Source: an uncultured Lachnospiraceae bacterium
Lineage (GTDB): Bacteria; Bacillota; Clostridia; Lachnospirales; Lachnospiraceae
DNA: 64,000 bases
NCBI GenBank assembly: GCA_900542015.1
Contig: UQLY01000001.1
Coordinates: 310,001-374,000, forward strand
Direction: 5' to 3'
Both the position numbers and the translations under genes were made by a program. The notes under the pieces are model-generated. The model worked only from the letters and a program-made list of their open reading frames with translations. It had not been told where the DNA came from and made no database searches. Of the stretch, positions 17,078-25,735 are shown in pieces. Each line of letters starts with the position of its first letter. Positions within the stretch are counted from its first letter, which is position 1.

Positions 17078-17431
17078 TTAACTGATGTGATGTATGTACA
17101 TTCTTGTCATATCCGGCTCTCCATCTCCCTGAACCATACACAAAAATTCCCATCCATATTTTTCATAAAAGGGAGTATGATCCGTAACAAGATAAAGTGT
17201 ATCAATTCCCTGTTCCTTCATATCATCACATACATATTGCAGTAATTTTCCAGCAATACCCTGACAGCGATAATCTTCATCAACATAAACGGCACACACA
17301 TTTTTATTTTTCAAACAATCACAAATGCTTTCCTGATATGCCTCCAATGGAATACCCCATTTTTGGTGAAACCAGTTTGCTGCCTGCTTTGCTATATTTT
17401 CATTTTCTCTTATTTTTAATAATTCAATCAT
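17078..17431 (-). CDS. GNAT-family N-acetyltransferase
   Basis: 117 residues, short for the fold. Acetyl-CoA binding motif A is visible: CAVYVDEDYRCQGIAGKLLQYVCDDMKEQGIDTLYLVTDHTPFYEKYGWEFL. The N-terminal strand of a typical GNAT is brief here, so it may be a small or trimmed variant. Substrate unknown. It stands between unrelated small genes in AT-rich DNA. Confidence 0.75.
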   Translation of the reverse strand: MIELLKIRENENIAKQAANWFHQKWGIPLEAYQESICDCLKNKNVCAVYVDEDYRCQGIAGKLLQYVCDDMKEQGIDTLYLVTDHTPFYEKYGWEFLCMVQGDGEPDMTRMYIHHIS

Positions 17432-17528
17432 CTCTGTACATTCCCCATCCGTTTCCGGTTGCTTTTTTTAAAATCCAAAAGTTTCAATCAATTCTTCTAC
17501 CCGGCTCCCCATAGTCAAGACTACCAGT

Positions 17529-17990
17529 TCATTCTATCACAAGATTTCCGATAGACTTTTCTCCTGTTACATACTCCCCAAGGCTATTTGCCCATTTTTC
17601 TGTAAAAAAAGCACCATACGGTATCTGTTTCTCTTTTCGTTTCTTTCCCAGTAAAAATCCCCACAATGTTGATGGTATTCCGATTATGACTAAATATAGC
17701 GGACCAAGTATAAGTGATTGAATTGTATGACCGTACTCATGTACTAAAAGCCTGCCGGAAAGCTCTTCAACACTTATCTCCCCTTCAAATTTCTTTGCAA
17801 AAAAAGGTTCCGCCGTGACAAAAACAAACATACCCAGAGATACACTCGTTTTACTTTTCCATACCGTAACAACCGCTCCATGATAATAATAATGTTTATC
17901 CTGATAATGCTTCAAAAATAATACCAATCCTAAAAGAGTCTGTAATATTCCCCATGTGCATTGCCATATTCTGTATATGTATATTTTCAT
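17529..17990 (-). CDS. Membrane protein with HExxH-like motif
   Basis: 153 residues with a strong ribosome site (GGAGGGG 4 bases before ATG). The N-terminal hydrophobic segment WQCTWGILQTLLGLVLFL, the central LLVHEYGHTIQSLILGPLYLVIIGIPSTLWGFLLG and a polar tail are visible. HEYGH fits the HExxH zinc-peptidase motif placed at a membrane helix, as in small integral metallopeptidases. A third ligand is not obvious, so activity is uncertain. Confidence 0.6.
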   Translation of the reverse strand: MKIYIYRIWQCTWGILQTLLGLVLFLKHYQDKHYYYHGAVVTVWKSKTSVSLGMFVFVTAEPFFAKKFEGEISVEELSGRLLVHEYGHTIQSLILGPLYLVIIGIPSTLWGFLLGKKRKEKQIPYGAFFTEKWANSLGEYVTGEKSIGNLVIE

Positions 17991-18006
17991 AAAACCCCTC
18001 CACTGT

Positions 18007-18441
18007 TTATTTGGCTATTTTATTTATAAATTCTTTTATTTCACTGCAAATCTCATTACTTTTGAAATAGTGAATATAATGACCGCAATCAAAACAAATC
18101 AACTTTGCATTCATTATTTTTGCAAACTCCTGCTGGTTGTCAATCCAATTTTTTGATGTTTGCTTTCCGTTTGACGTAAACAGCAAAGCCGGGCATTCTA
18201 CATTACCTGCTTTATCTACAATAACTGAATTTTTTAATACTTCTTTTGCCTCATTGATATAACAAATATTGAATGCATTCCTATTTCTTAAAAGTTTTTG
18301 TTGCTCCTTCTCTTCGTGAGTTAAACAACGATTATTCCCGGAACATACATTGAGTAATTTATGAATATTGTGTTGATTTATTTCCACAAATTCCCCGTTA
18401 TTTTTTAACATTCTTTCAATTATGACCTCCATGAAATTCAA
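18007..18441 (-). pseudogene. Alpha/beta-hydrolase C-terminal remnant
   Basis: 144 residues matching only the last half of an alpha/beta hydrolase. A helical cap region is followed by VECPALLFTSNGKQTSKNW and the histidine segment LICFDCGHYIHYFKSNEICSEIKEFI. The N-terminal half with the nucleophile elbow (GxSxG) is absent, and the 150 bases upstream contain no coding remnant. No clean start site is seen. Most likely a 5'-truncated gene. Confidence 0.6.
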
Positions 18442-18594
18442 AGTTTTCTCTTACTCCAAACTGATTATATCATAAGAGAAGTTATCTTTCATTAGCATTC
18501 TGTTCTTCTATCACTTCTTAGCGGCAGATAGGGAATTTGGGAATACATATTCACTTTTAGATTACAGTTTGCGGAAACTGATATCCACAACTTG

Positions 18595-18634
18595 AAAAAC
18601 CGCAGCCCTTGCTCTCACAAGGATTGCGGTTTTA
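18595..18634. terminator. Intrinsic terminator after the anti-sigma gene
   Basis: Stem AAAAACCGCA/TGCGGTTTT with an inner CCTTG/CAAGG stem and T-runs on both sides. It lies 54 bases past the anti-sigma stop on the minus strand. Confidence 0.8.
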
Positions 18635-18688
18635 TTGTAAGTGTTTCATATAAGGCTTAGGTCCCATATGAAATTTATCGTGTGAAAT

Positions 18689-19798
18689 TTATTTTAATTC
18701 AATCTGCGTGCATTCCTCTAAGGGAGTTTCCGCCCTCCCCAGTAAAACCGCCGTTACTTTTTCGGGACTGATGACGGTTGACAGGGCGATCTGCTGGACG
18801 TCGCTGTCCGCTTCCGTATCCCAGTAGGTGCTTGAACCGTTATTGCCGCATGCGACCTTTTCTCCGTCCTCGTAGACAAAGCCCCTTAACTGCAAGTCAT
18901 AGACAAACACATCCTGTTCATCAGGATATACATGTTCGATCATTTCCTGCTCTTCCTTAAGGTCAAAAGAAAGGACCGCCGAGATAGGCGAAAGCTTTAC
19001 TTCCTTTAAGGTTACGGGATAGCCGGAGACCATGACCTGCTGCCCCGGCTCGTATACCTGGGTCAGAGCCTTTGTCTGCTCGCCTAACGGTATCGTCAGT
19101 TTCCAGCTTCCGCCCACCATATGCGCGGTACCCGCCGTGCTTTCTTCATAAGTATAATAGCCAAATTCGCCCAGCTCCAGTTCAATGCAGTCTTCCTTCC
19201 ATTCTCTGTCCGGGGCTTTTAAAGCGTTGATTTCATAATATCCCTGATTTGATTTTTCTACTCCGGTTCCCTGGGCAAAGCCTGCTCCCAGATTCCAAAA
19301 CGCCTCCGTATCCGACGTCCCTACCTTCCAGATATCAAAAAAGGAATTGAAGTCAATAATCGCGTCCTCCGCTTCTACCTTTAACAGGATATACACCCTG
19401 TTCTCATCCTGTATGGTCTGTACCGCCGATACGGTAATTCCCTGATCTGTCGCCGAATCCGTCTGTTCCTCGGCAACATTATTTGCCGCCATTTCGTTTT
19501 GGATTTCCTGCGGCGGGTTGTTAAATGATTCCACCGCCTTTTCATTCCACTGAAACAGCTCCGCTGCCGCTACCGTGGTTCCGAACATCGCCGCAAGCAC
19601 CGCCGCGGCGCATACAATTCTTCTTTTCTTTATTTTCATACCGTTTCCTCCTTCATTCCCGTGCAGGATTTCTTCATGATCCAGATTTTCCAGCGTATCC
19701 ATGACTACAGCATGAATCGTTTCCGGAACTTCGGGAAAATCCTGTCCCATCTCAAAAAATTCCTGTTCCAATTCTTTTTCCTCATTGTGCAGTCCCAT
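18689..19798 (-). CDS. Membrane-anchored anti-sigma factor, DUF4179 type
   Basis: 369 residues. A cytoplasmic acidic N-terminus (EKELEQEFFEMGQDFPEVPETIHAVVMDTLENLDHEE) would bind sigma. One membrane helix (about residues 59-80, RRIVCAAAVLAAMFGTTVAAA) and a long extracytoplasmic beta-rich domain complete the layout. The gene overlaps the sigma gene by 17 bases, the standard arrangement for an ECF sigma and its inhibitor. The stimulus is probably an envelope signal acting on the outer domain. Confidence 0.85.
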   Translation of the reverse strand: MGLHNEEKELEQEFFEMGQDFPEVPETIHAVVMDTLENLDHEEILHGNEGGNGMKIKKRRIVCAAAVLAAMFGTTVAAAELFQWNEKAVESFNNPPQEIQNEMAANNVAEEQTDSATDQGITVSAVQTIQDENRVYILLKVEAEDAIIDFNSFFDIWKVGTSDTEAFWNLGAGFAQGTGVEKSNQGYYEINALKAPDREWKEDCIELELGEFGYYTYEESTAGTAHMVGGSWKLTIPLGEQTKALTQVYEPGQQVMVSGYPVTLKEVKLSPISAVLSFDLKEEQEMIEHVYPDEQDVFVYDLQLRGFVYEDGEKVACGNNGSSTYWDTEADSDVQQIALSTVISPEKVTAVLLGRAETPLEECTQIELK

Positions 19799-20285
19799 AT
19801 TCGTATACTCCTTTCAGTCTGACTTTCAAAAGATTTCTGCTCCGGTGCAGCCGTACCTTTACATTCTGCTGGGAGATTTCCAGCATCTGTGCAATTTCCC
19901 TGACCGAATATCCTTCAACATAATGGAGCACAAACGGCACACGGTACTTTTCCTGCAGATTCATGACTTCCAAAAATACCTCCGACTCCGTCCCCGACTC
20001 CATCGCGGGATAAGACTTTTCAAACTGTCCTTCCATATACTCCTCATAGGAAACGACGTCTTTTCTTTCACGGAGCATCTGATAGCACTGGTTCATCAGT
20101 ATCTTAATCAGCCACGTTTTAAAATACGCATCGTTTTTCAACGTATGTAATTTGCTGTAAGCGGAAAGTATCGCATTCTGCATGGCGTCCGCGCAATCCT
20201 CATCATTGCCAAGGATCGACCTTGCGACATGATACATCGTCTTTTCCGCCGCTAACACTTCTGCGGTAAACGCTTCCTTATCCAT
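19782..20285 (-). CDS. ECF-type RNA polymerase sigma factor
   Basis: 167 residues with region 2 (ILGNDEDCADAMQNAILSAYSKLHTLKNDAYFKTWLIKILMNQCY) and region 4 (NLQEKYRVPFVLHYVEGYSVREIAQMLEISQQNVKVRLHRSRNLLK). Regions 1.1 and 3 are missing, as in all ECF factors. The pairing with the overlapping DUF4179 anti-sigma suggests a SigV/SigW-like envelope stress system. Self-activation is suggested by a possible ECF promoter upstream. Confidence 0.93.
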   Translation of the reverse strand: MDKEAFTAEVLAAEKTMYHVARSILGNDEDCADAMQNAILSAYSKLHTLKNDAYFKTWLIKILMNQCYQMLRERKDVVSYEEYMEGQFEKSYPAMESGTESEVFLEVMNLQEKYRVPFVLHYVEGYSVREIAQMLEISQQNVKVRLHRSRNLLKVRLKGVYEYGTAQ

Positions 20286-20382
20286 GATTTTCCTTTCTTG
20301 TCTGCATAGTTTCCTGCATATTTTTGTAGATTGTTTTTATGATTTTTTGCAACGATCCGATCGAATGTTTTTTACACAAATT

Positions 20383-20410
20383 AGATGATAAAAAAGAGCA
20401 AAAGGTTACA
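20383..20410 (-). promoter_or_regulatory. Possible ECF-type autoregulatory promoter
   Basis: Minus strand TGTAACC (20404-20410) and TCATCT (20383-20388) are about 16 bases apart, resembling the TGAAAC-CGTC promoters of SigV-like factors. Weak match. Confidence 0.35.
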
Positions 20411-20423
20411 AAATAAAAAAACA

Positions 20424-20480
20424 GAGATATTCCGGTAAAACGGCTTCCTTTAAAAAGAGCCCGTTTTACCGAAATATCTC
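20424..20480. repeat. Hairpin, possible degenerate palindromic element (copy G)
   Basis: 20-bp arms (20424-20443, 20461-20480) with one mismatch around a 17-base loop beginning CTTCCTTTA, similar to the right core edge of the palindromic family. There is no TCA/TGA edge and no left core motif, so membership is doubtful. It lies 45 bases past the stop of the next gene. Confidence 0.4.
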
Positions 20481-20524
20481 CGCCATCCGACCGATACCTG
20501 TTTCAGCGCTATCCCGCTATCAGA

Positions 20525-21166
20525 CTATGGCTGTACCTCTCCGTTCATACCGTCATTCTCCGCAAAGTCCTCAACAATCATAAGATACAGATACTTTAAG
20601 TCTTCTTCCTCTCCAAAATCATACGCATTGATCTCATCCAACGTTGCGCCGTCATCTTCCGTCAAGTAAAATTCCCGGTATTCTTCCCCGTTTTCGCCTG
20701 TAACTTCAAAAATTTTCAGATAAGGAAACGTCCATTCTTCATAAGAAGGTCCGTTCCCTTTAAACGCATCCCGGGAAAAATCTTCAACCAGATAGAAATC
20801 TTCCCCATTATAATTCAAATAATAGACAATGGCATCCCCTTCCGTCGTAAATTGAATTATATCCATCTCTGCCGGCTTTTTCTGCTCTACCTTTTCCAAA
20901 AAATCTTCCAGATAGACAGTTCCCCACTCTTCTTTTCCATGTACAACCACATATGCCCCGGAATAGAGCAATTCCTCATAATCGTTGGAATACCCGGACA
21001 AATGCGCCTTGATTGACTCCGGGTCTCTTTCCCGAACAGCGCTCTCTTCCATTCCGGCTTCATCCGATGGTTTGCCGCTTTCTGACTGAAAACGGATTAC
21101 TGCAATGACAGCACAAACTGCCAGAACCGCAATCAGTAATAGAATCAGTGTTTTCCTTTTCTTCAT
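20525..21166 (-). CDS. Hypothetical membrane-anchored extracytoplasmic protein
   Basis: 213 residues. N-terminal basic residues and one hydrophobic helix (KRKTLILLLIAVLAVCAVIAVIRF) anchor or export it. The rest is acidic and mixed alpha/beta with repeated 'GEDFYLVEDFSRDAF'-like segments, reminiscent of small cell-envelope lipoproteins without a lipobox. The ATG is preceded by AAGGCGGG. I do not recognise a family. It lies between the sigma operon and a cell-wall amidase, transcribed the same way. Confidence 0.65.
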   Translation of the reverse strand: MKKRKTLILLLIAVLAVCAVIAVIRFQSESGKPSDEAGMEESAVRERDPESIKAHLSGYSNDYEELLYSGAYVVVHGKEEWGTVYLEDFLEKVEQKKPAEMDIIQFTTEGDAIVYYLNYNGEDFYLVEDFSRDAFKGNGPSYEEWTFPYLKIFEVTGENGEEYREFYLTEDDGATLDEINAYDFGEEEDLKYLYLMIVEDFAENDGMNGEVQP

Positions 21167-21268
21167 ATGCTTCCCGCCTTTCCTGTCCGCTTACAAGTGA
21201 AATACCCTTCTATTAAGAATACGAACAACGGAAGCCGTTTTTATGGTGTTTTTTGATATTTTACAAAT

Positions 21269-22042
21269 TTATTTTCCCGCTGACCCCTCAGACTGCATAA
21301 AACCTTCTATAATGCCTTTTACCAGATACAAGGAAAGGGTCTTTTGGTATTCGGCGTCATAGAGGTTTGCCTTATCCTCTTTGTTGGAGATATAGCCCGT
21401 TTCCACCAGTACGGCAGGGATATTGGTTTCCCGAAGCACATGGAAATCCTCGGTTTTCGTACCCCTGACAGCGATTTCGCCGCTTTCGCCCGCGACCTCC
21501 ACGATTTTTTCGGCAAATGCCTTTCCTTCCATACTGTCAAACCAGTAATAGCATTCCAATCCCCCTACGGAAGCATCCTCCTCGCAATAATTACAATGGA
21601 TACTGACAAACCAGTCCGCGCCGCTTTCGTTTGCCATTGCCGAACGTTCTGCAGGCTCCACCGTCTCATCGCCGTCTCTTGTGAGAATCACATGGACGCC
21701 GCAGTACTCCAGCATTTCTTTCATCTGTTTGACAATATCCATATTGATATTTTTTTCATAATAGTCCGAATCTCCGGTGCCCACATCGTTGCCGCCGTGT
21801 CCCGCATCCAGAATCAGGGTAAAGTCCTTTCCCTTCATCTGCGCCTTCAACTCGTCAACCAGCTCCATCTCCTCGTCCGAAACCGCCATGGCTTCCTGCT
21901 TTTCTCTATGGAACAATTTATAGATGCCTCTCCCAGCCAGAATGAGCAATATCAAAATCCCGATTGCACAAACCGCCGTCAGGGCACGCATAAAATATAC
22001 CTTCATCCGTCTTTTTCTTCTGCGCCGCTGTCTTTCGTTCAT
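21269..22042 (-). CDS. N-acetylmuramoyl-L-alanine amidase (Amidase_3)
   Basis: Cleaves the amide bond between MurNAc and the stem peptide. 257 residues: N-terminal membrane helix (about 15-38), then the zinc amidase fold with TLILDAGHGGNDVGT (His ligand), WFVSIHCNYC (second His) and AVLVETGYISNKEDKANL (catalytic Glu). No separate wall-binding repeats, so it is a membrane-tethered enzyme of CwlD-like size; CwlD acts in spore cortex maturation, which is possible here. Confidence 0.92.
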   Translation of the reverse strand: MNERQRRRRKRRMKVYFMRALTAVCAIGILILLILAGRGIYKLFHREKQEAMAVSDEEMELVDELKAQMKGKDFTLILDAGHGGNDVGTGDSDYYEKNINMDIVKQMKEMLEYCGVHVILTRDGDETVEPAERSAMANESGADWFVSIHCNYCEEDASVGGLECYYWFDSMEGKAFAEKIVEVAGESGEIAVRGTKTEDFHVLRETNIPAVLVETGYISNKEDKANLYDAEYQKTLSLYLVKGIIEGFMQSEGSAGK

Positions 22043-22184
22043 CTTTTCCCCATATCTTCTTACCGTGTATTGCTGTTTTACTTGTGTACTATTCCGTGTA
22101 GTACACTAAAAATAGCACATCCGGCATTTGGTGTCAACCTTACGCGCCACGATCTATACCCCAATTTTTGCCAACAATAAAAGA

Positions 22185-22344
22185 GGGCTGCCGCATTTAT
22201 AAAATTTTGTATCGGTCACGGAAACACGCTTTCGCTCTGCAAACACGCAGCGGTACGTAAATCCGCAAAGGACGCGGATTAAATACCGGCGTGCTTGCAA
22301 AGGTTTCCTTTGACCGATACAAAATTTTATAAATGCGGCAGCCC
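22185..22344. repeat. Palindromic element copy B (full length, perfect arms)
   Basis: Arms 22185-22218 and 22311-22344 are perfect 34-bp inverted repeats ending TCA and TGA. The ~92-bp core starts CGGAAACACGC and ends GGTTTCCTT. It is in opposite orientation to copies A and C, whose arms are related. It occupies the otherwise gene-free stretch 22043-22360, 16 bases past the glyA stop, where it may also terminate glyA transcription. Confidence 0.93.
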
Positions 22345-22360
22345 CTAAGAGTACTTTTTA

Positions 22361-23599
22361 TTAAATCAACGGATATTGATCCGTCAGTTTCTGCACAATG
22401 GCTCTTGCTTCGGGTACTTTCTCTTCGCCGCCCTTGACAACCAGCGCGATCGCCTCCGCAATTTTATCCATATCCGCCGTATTCATGCCGCGGGAGGTAA
22501 CCGCAGGCGTTCCCAAACGGATACCGCTGGTAACGAACGGAGATTTGGGATCGTTGGGAATCGTATTTTTGTTTGCCGTAATATGAGCGTCGTCTAGAAG
22601 TTTCTCCACCGCCTTGCCAGTCAGGTCAAAGGGGGTCAGATCCATGAGCATCAAATGATTGTCCGTACCGCCGGAAACGATCTTGATGCCTCTGTCCATC
22701 AGCCCTTTGCAAAGCGCCTGGGCATTATCCACAATTCCTTTCTGATAGGTCTTAAACTCATCGCTTAACGCCTCTTTAAAGCAGACCGCTTTCGCCGCGA
22801 TCACGTGCATCAGCGGACCGCCCTGAATGCCGGGGAATACCGCCTTATTGAAATTATATTTGTCCGCCGCTTCCTGGCTGCTTAAGATCATGCCGCCGCG
22901 GGGTCCGCGCAATGTCTTATGGGTCGTGGTCGTCGTCACGTCCGCATAGGGAATGGGGCTTGGATGCAGCCCTGCCGCTACAAGACCCGCAATGTGAGCC
23001 ATATCCACCATCAATACCGCGCCGACTTCATCCGCCACTTCGCGGAATTTCTTAAAATCAATGGTTCTCGCATAAGCGGAAGCGCCTGCAATGATCATCT
23101 TGGGTTTGCTCTCCAGCGCGATCTCTCTTAATTTATCATAATCAATGAATCCTTCGTCATTTACGCCGTAAGGTACGATATGAAAATAAGTGCCGGAAAT
23201 ATTCGCCGGGCTTCCGTGGGTCAGATGTCCGCCGTGATCCAGATTCATGCCCATAATCGTATCGCCGGGCTTGCAGATTGCAAACTGCACCGCAAGATTC
23301 GCCTGTGCGCCGGAATGGGGCTGTACGTTGGCATATTCGCAGCCAAACAGCTCTTTGGCGCGCTCCCTTGCCAGATCTTCCACAACGTCCACGCACTGGC
23401 AGCCGCCGTAATATCTTTTTCCCGGGTAGCCTTCCGCATATTTGTTGGTCAGCGGGCTGCCCATTGCCGCCATAACCGCCTTACTTACCCAGTTTTCGGA
23501 AGCGATCAGCTCGATATGGCTGTTCTGTCTTTCCTGTTCGTCCACGATTGCCTGAGCGATCTCGGGATCTACGTTCCTTACTTCGTCTAAAGAATACAT
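22361..23599 (-). CDS. glyA: Serine hydroxymethyltransferase
   Basis: Converts serine and tetrahydrofolate to glycine and methylene-THF. 412 residues: IELIASENWVSKAV, YPGKRYYGGCQCVDVVE, and the PLP lysine in VTTTTHKTLRGPRGGM. It is a stand-alone gene with AGGAGGGT ribosome site; the leader shows no glycine or ZTP riboswitch signature. It feeds methylene-THF to ThyA. Confidence 0.96.
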   Translation of the reverse strand: MYSLDEVRNVDPEIAQAIVDEQERQNSHIELIASENWVSKAVMAAMGSPLTNKYAEGYPGKRYYGGCQCVDVVEDLARERAKELFGCEYANVQPHSGAQANLAVQFAICKPGDTIMGMNLDHGGHLTHGSPANISGTYFHIVPYGVNDEGFIDYDKLREIALESKPKMIIAGASAYARTIDFKKFREVADEVGAVLMVDMAHIAGLVAAGLHPSPIPYADVTTTTTHKTLRGPRGGMILSSQEAADKYNFNKAVFPGIQGGPLMHVIAAKAVCFKEALSDEFKTYQKGIVDNAQALCKGLMDRGIKIVSGGTDNHLMLMDLTPFDLTGKAVEKLLDDAHITANKNTIPNDPKSPFVTSGIRLGTPAVTSRGMNTADMDKIAEAIALVVKGGEEKVPEARAIVQKLTDQYPLI

Positions 23600-23828
23600 T
23601 TCTTACCCTCCTGTTTTCCTTGCTTTCCTGTCGCGGGAAAATCCTCATCGACTTTCTCCGATCGTATCCCGTTAAGTATAGCATACTTTTTTTACCGTGA
23701 AAACGGGAAATCTGAAAAGAAATCTGCAGCTTTGCGGCAAAATATGATAAAATTGGCTTAAAGTTACAAATTTTTCACGGAACAGCCGGACCGGGACTCT
23801 CAGCCCGGCAAAACAAAGGAGAACCATT

Positions 23829-24749
23829 ATGCTCTATGTCATCGTCAATCCCGCTTCCAAATCCGGACTGGGCAAAAAGAAATGGGAGCTTTTGAAAGAA
23901 GAACTAAACCGCAGCGCCGTCGTATACGAGGTATTTTTTACCAATAAAGAAAGCGGCGCGGCAGGCTGTATCAAAGAGATTGCGGCAAGAACTTCTGCGG
24001 AGGCAAAAACGCTTTTGTGCGTGCTCGGCGGAGACGGTACGCTCAACGAAGTGATAAACGCCTTTCCCGACCGCGACCGTTTTTCCCTGACCTACCTCCC
24101 GGCAGGTTCCAGCAACGATCTTGCCCGCGCCTTACATATCGAAGCGTCTGCAAAGGAGTTAATCGCCCGGATCAAAAACCGGGCGGAGCACACCGCAGAC
24201 ACAGGCTGCGTAGAAACACCTTCCGGCAAAAAACGCCGCTTCTGCGTCAGTTGCGGCATCGGTCTGGACGCCGCCGTTTGCAGGGAAGCGCTGCATTCCG
24301 GATTAAAGGATACGCTCAACCGCCTGGGGCTCGGCAAGCTGACCTACGCCGGGATCGCCTTAAAACAACTCGTGGCGGCGCCGCTTACAAGCTGCGATCT
24401 GACGCTGGATAACGGCGAAAAAAAGCACTTTGACAGGCTGTTGTTTGCCGTGGCTATGATCCACCCTTACGAGGGCGGCGGTATCAAAATGGCGCCTCAC
24501 GCCGACTGCCGGGACGGAAAATTCGACATTATGGTAATTGCCGGACTGCGTAAATGGAGAGCGCTTTATCTGCTGCCTCTCGCCTTTTTCGGTCTGCATA
24601 CCAAGGCAAAAAACGTGTACTTTTTCCAAAGCGCCACGCTGACCGTCGAGACGGATCTTGCCCTGATCGTCCATGCGGACGGGGAGTATTGCGGAACACA
24701 GCAGAAAATTACCCTTTTCTGTCAGAAAAATGGTTTAAAATACCTCTAG
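23829..24749 (+). CDS. Diacylglycerol kinase-type lipid kinase (YegS/DgkB family)
   Basis: 306 residues. IVNPASKSGLGKKKW at the N-terminus and the nucleotide motif VLGGDGTLNEVINAF are diagnostic, with LPAGSSNDLARALHI and the C-terminal EGGGIKMAPHADCRDGKFDI. It phosphorylates a lipid, probably diacylglycerol, in membrane phospholipid turnover. It starts after a good AGGAGAA site and is followed by a PAP2 phosphatase gene that could reverse the reaction. Confidence 0.92.
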   Translation: MLYVIVNPASKSGLGKKKWELLKEELNRSAVVYEVFFTNKESGAAGCIKEIAARTSAEAKTLLCVLGGDGTLNEVINAFPDRDRFSLTYLPAGSSNDLARALHIEASAKELIARIKNRAEHTADTGCVETPSGKKRRFCVSCGIGLDAAVCREALHSGLKDTLNRLGLGKLTYAGIALKQLVAAPLTSCDLTLDNGEKKHFDRLLFAVAMIHPYEGGGIKMAPHADCRDGKFDIMVIAGLRKWRALYLLPLAFFGLHTKAKNVYFFQSATLTVETDLALIVHADGEYCGTQQKITLFCQKNGLKYL

Positions 24750-24810
24750 ACAAACCTTTGTTTTTGTAGTATAAACTCTCTTATAAATATTTTTATAAAG
24801 GGGTCTTTAT

Positions 24811-25527
24811 GTGAAACTGCAAAAACGGAGAAAGCGTATCAAAATTTCTCCAAAAACAGAACTGATACTGAGGATATTGGTTCCCGTAGCATACGGGCTT
24901 TTTTATCTTGCCGCCTTTGCATGGCTTGAACAACGCCCGGTCACGGAATTTCATATTATTAAGATGGAGCTGGATTCGCATATTCCTTTCTGCGAATATT
25001 TTATCATTCCTTACCTGCTCTGGTTTATATACATTGCCGCCACTGTGGTCTTCTTTATTTTTTCGGACAGAAAAGATTACATCCGGCTTTGCATTACCCT
25101 GGGCACGGGAATGACCGTATTTTTGCTGGTTTCGTATTTTATTCCCAATATGCAGCCTCTTCGTCCCAAGCTGGAATATTTCACAAGGGACAATATCTTT
25201 TTGGATATGGTAAAGATGCTGTATGCGACGGACACCCCGACCAATGTATTTCCGAGCATCCATGTGTACAATTCCTTAGCCGCCGACTTTGCCATTCAGA
25301 AGTCGCGGCAGTTGAGCAATCACAAGGTTGTGCGCGCCGGTTCTCATATTTTATGTTTTTCGATTATTTTATCGACGATGTTTTTAAAACAGCATTCCAC
25401 CTTCGACGTCCTTACCGGAACCGTCATGGCTCTCGTCATGTACGGACTGGTCTACTATCTGCCGGAAGCAAAAGCCGCCGCAGCGCAGGAAGCAGAAAAT
25501 GAGGAATTGCTGCATATTATACACTGA
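24811..25527 (+). CDS. PAP2-family membrane phosphatase
   Basis: 238 residues starting at GTG with AAAGGGG 7 bases upstream. About six membrane helices. The phosphatase signature is present: TNVFPSIHVYNSLA (PSxH) and FLKQHSTFDVLTGT (His...Asp), while the first motif is weaker (RPKLEYF). Probable substrate is a lipid phosphate or undecaprenyl pyrophosphate. It is likely co-transcribed with the lipid kinase 61 bases upstream. Confidence 0.88.
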   Translation: MKLQKRRKRIKISPKTELILRILVPVAYGLFYLAAFAWLEQRPVTEFHIIKMELDSHIPFCEYFIIPYLLWFIYIAATVVFFIFSDRKDYIRLCITLGTGMTVFLLVSYFIPNMQPLRPKLEYFTRDNIFLDMVKMLYATDTPTNVFPSIHVYNSLAADFAIQKSRQLSNHKVVRAGSHILCFSIILSTMFLKQHSTFDVLTGTVMALVMYGLVYYLPEAKAAAAQEAENEELLHIIH

Positions 25528-25596
25528 CAAAAAGACATTTGCGAAAAAGCAAGCTCTGTCGTTGTAAAAAAAAGCGAGTTAATTTCTTAAATACAC

Positions 25597-25628
25597 ACAG
25601 CAGGAAATCACAAATGACTTCCTGCTGT
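25597..25628. terminator. Terminator between converging genes
   Basis: 12-bp stem ACAGCAGGAA-T/TTCCTGCTGT followed by ATCTTT on the plus strand. It ends the PAP2 transcript; the AbiEii gene approaches from the other side. Confidence 0.65.
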
Positions 25629-25735
25629 ATCTTTAACTGTAAAAATTTAACCATGATGGTGTCTATATTCTTTACTATACTTTATTACCTTCTGCAATCA
25701 TGACTTGAAGCATCTTACTTAGACAACACCTTATC

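Noticed and set aside
23600..23828. Glycine or ZTP riboswitch upstream of glyA
   Set aside because: No matching conserved motifs in the leader.
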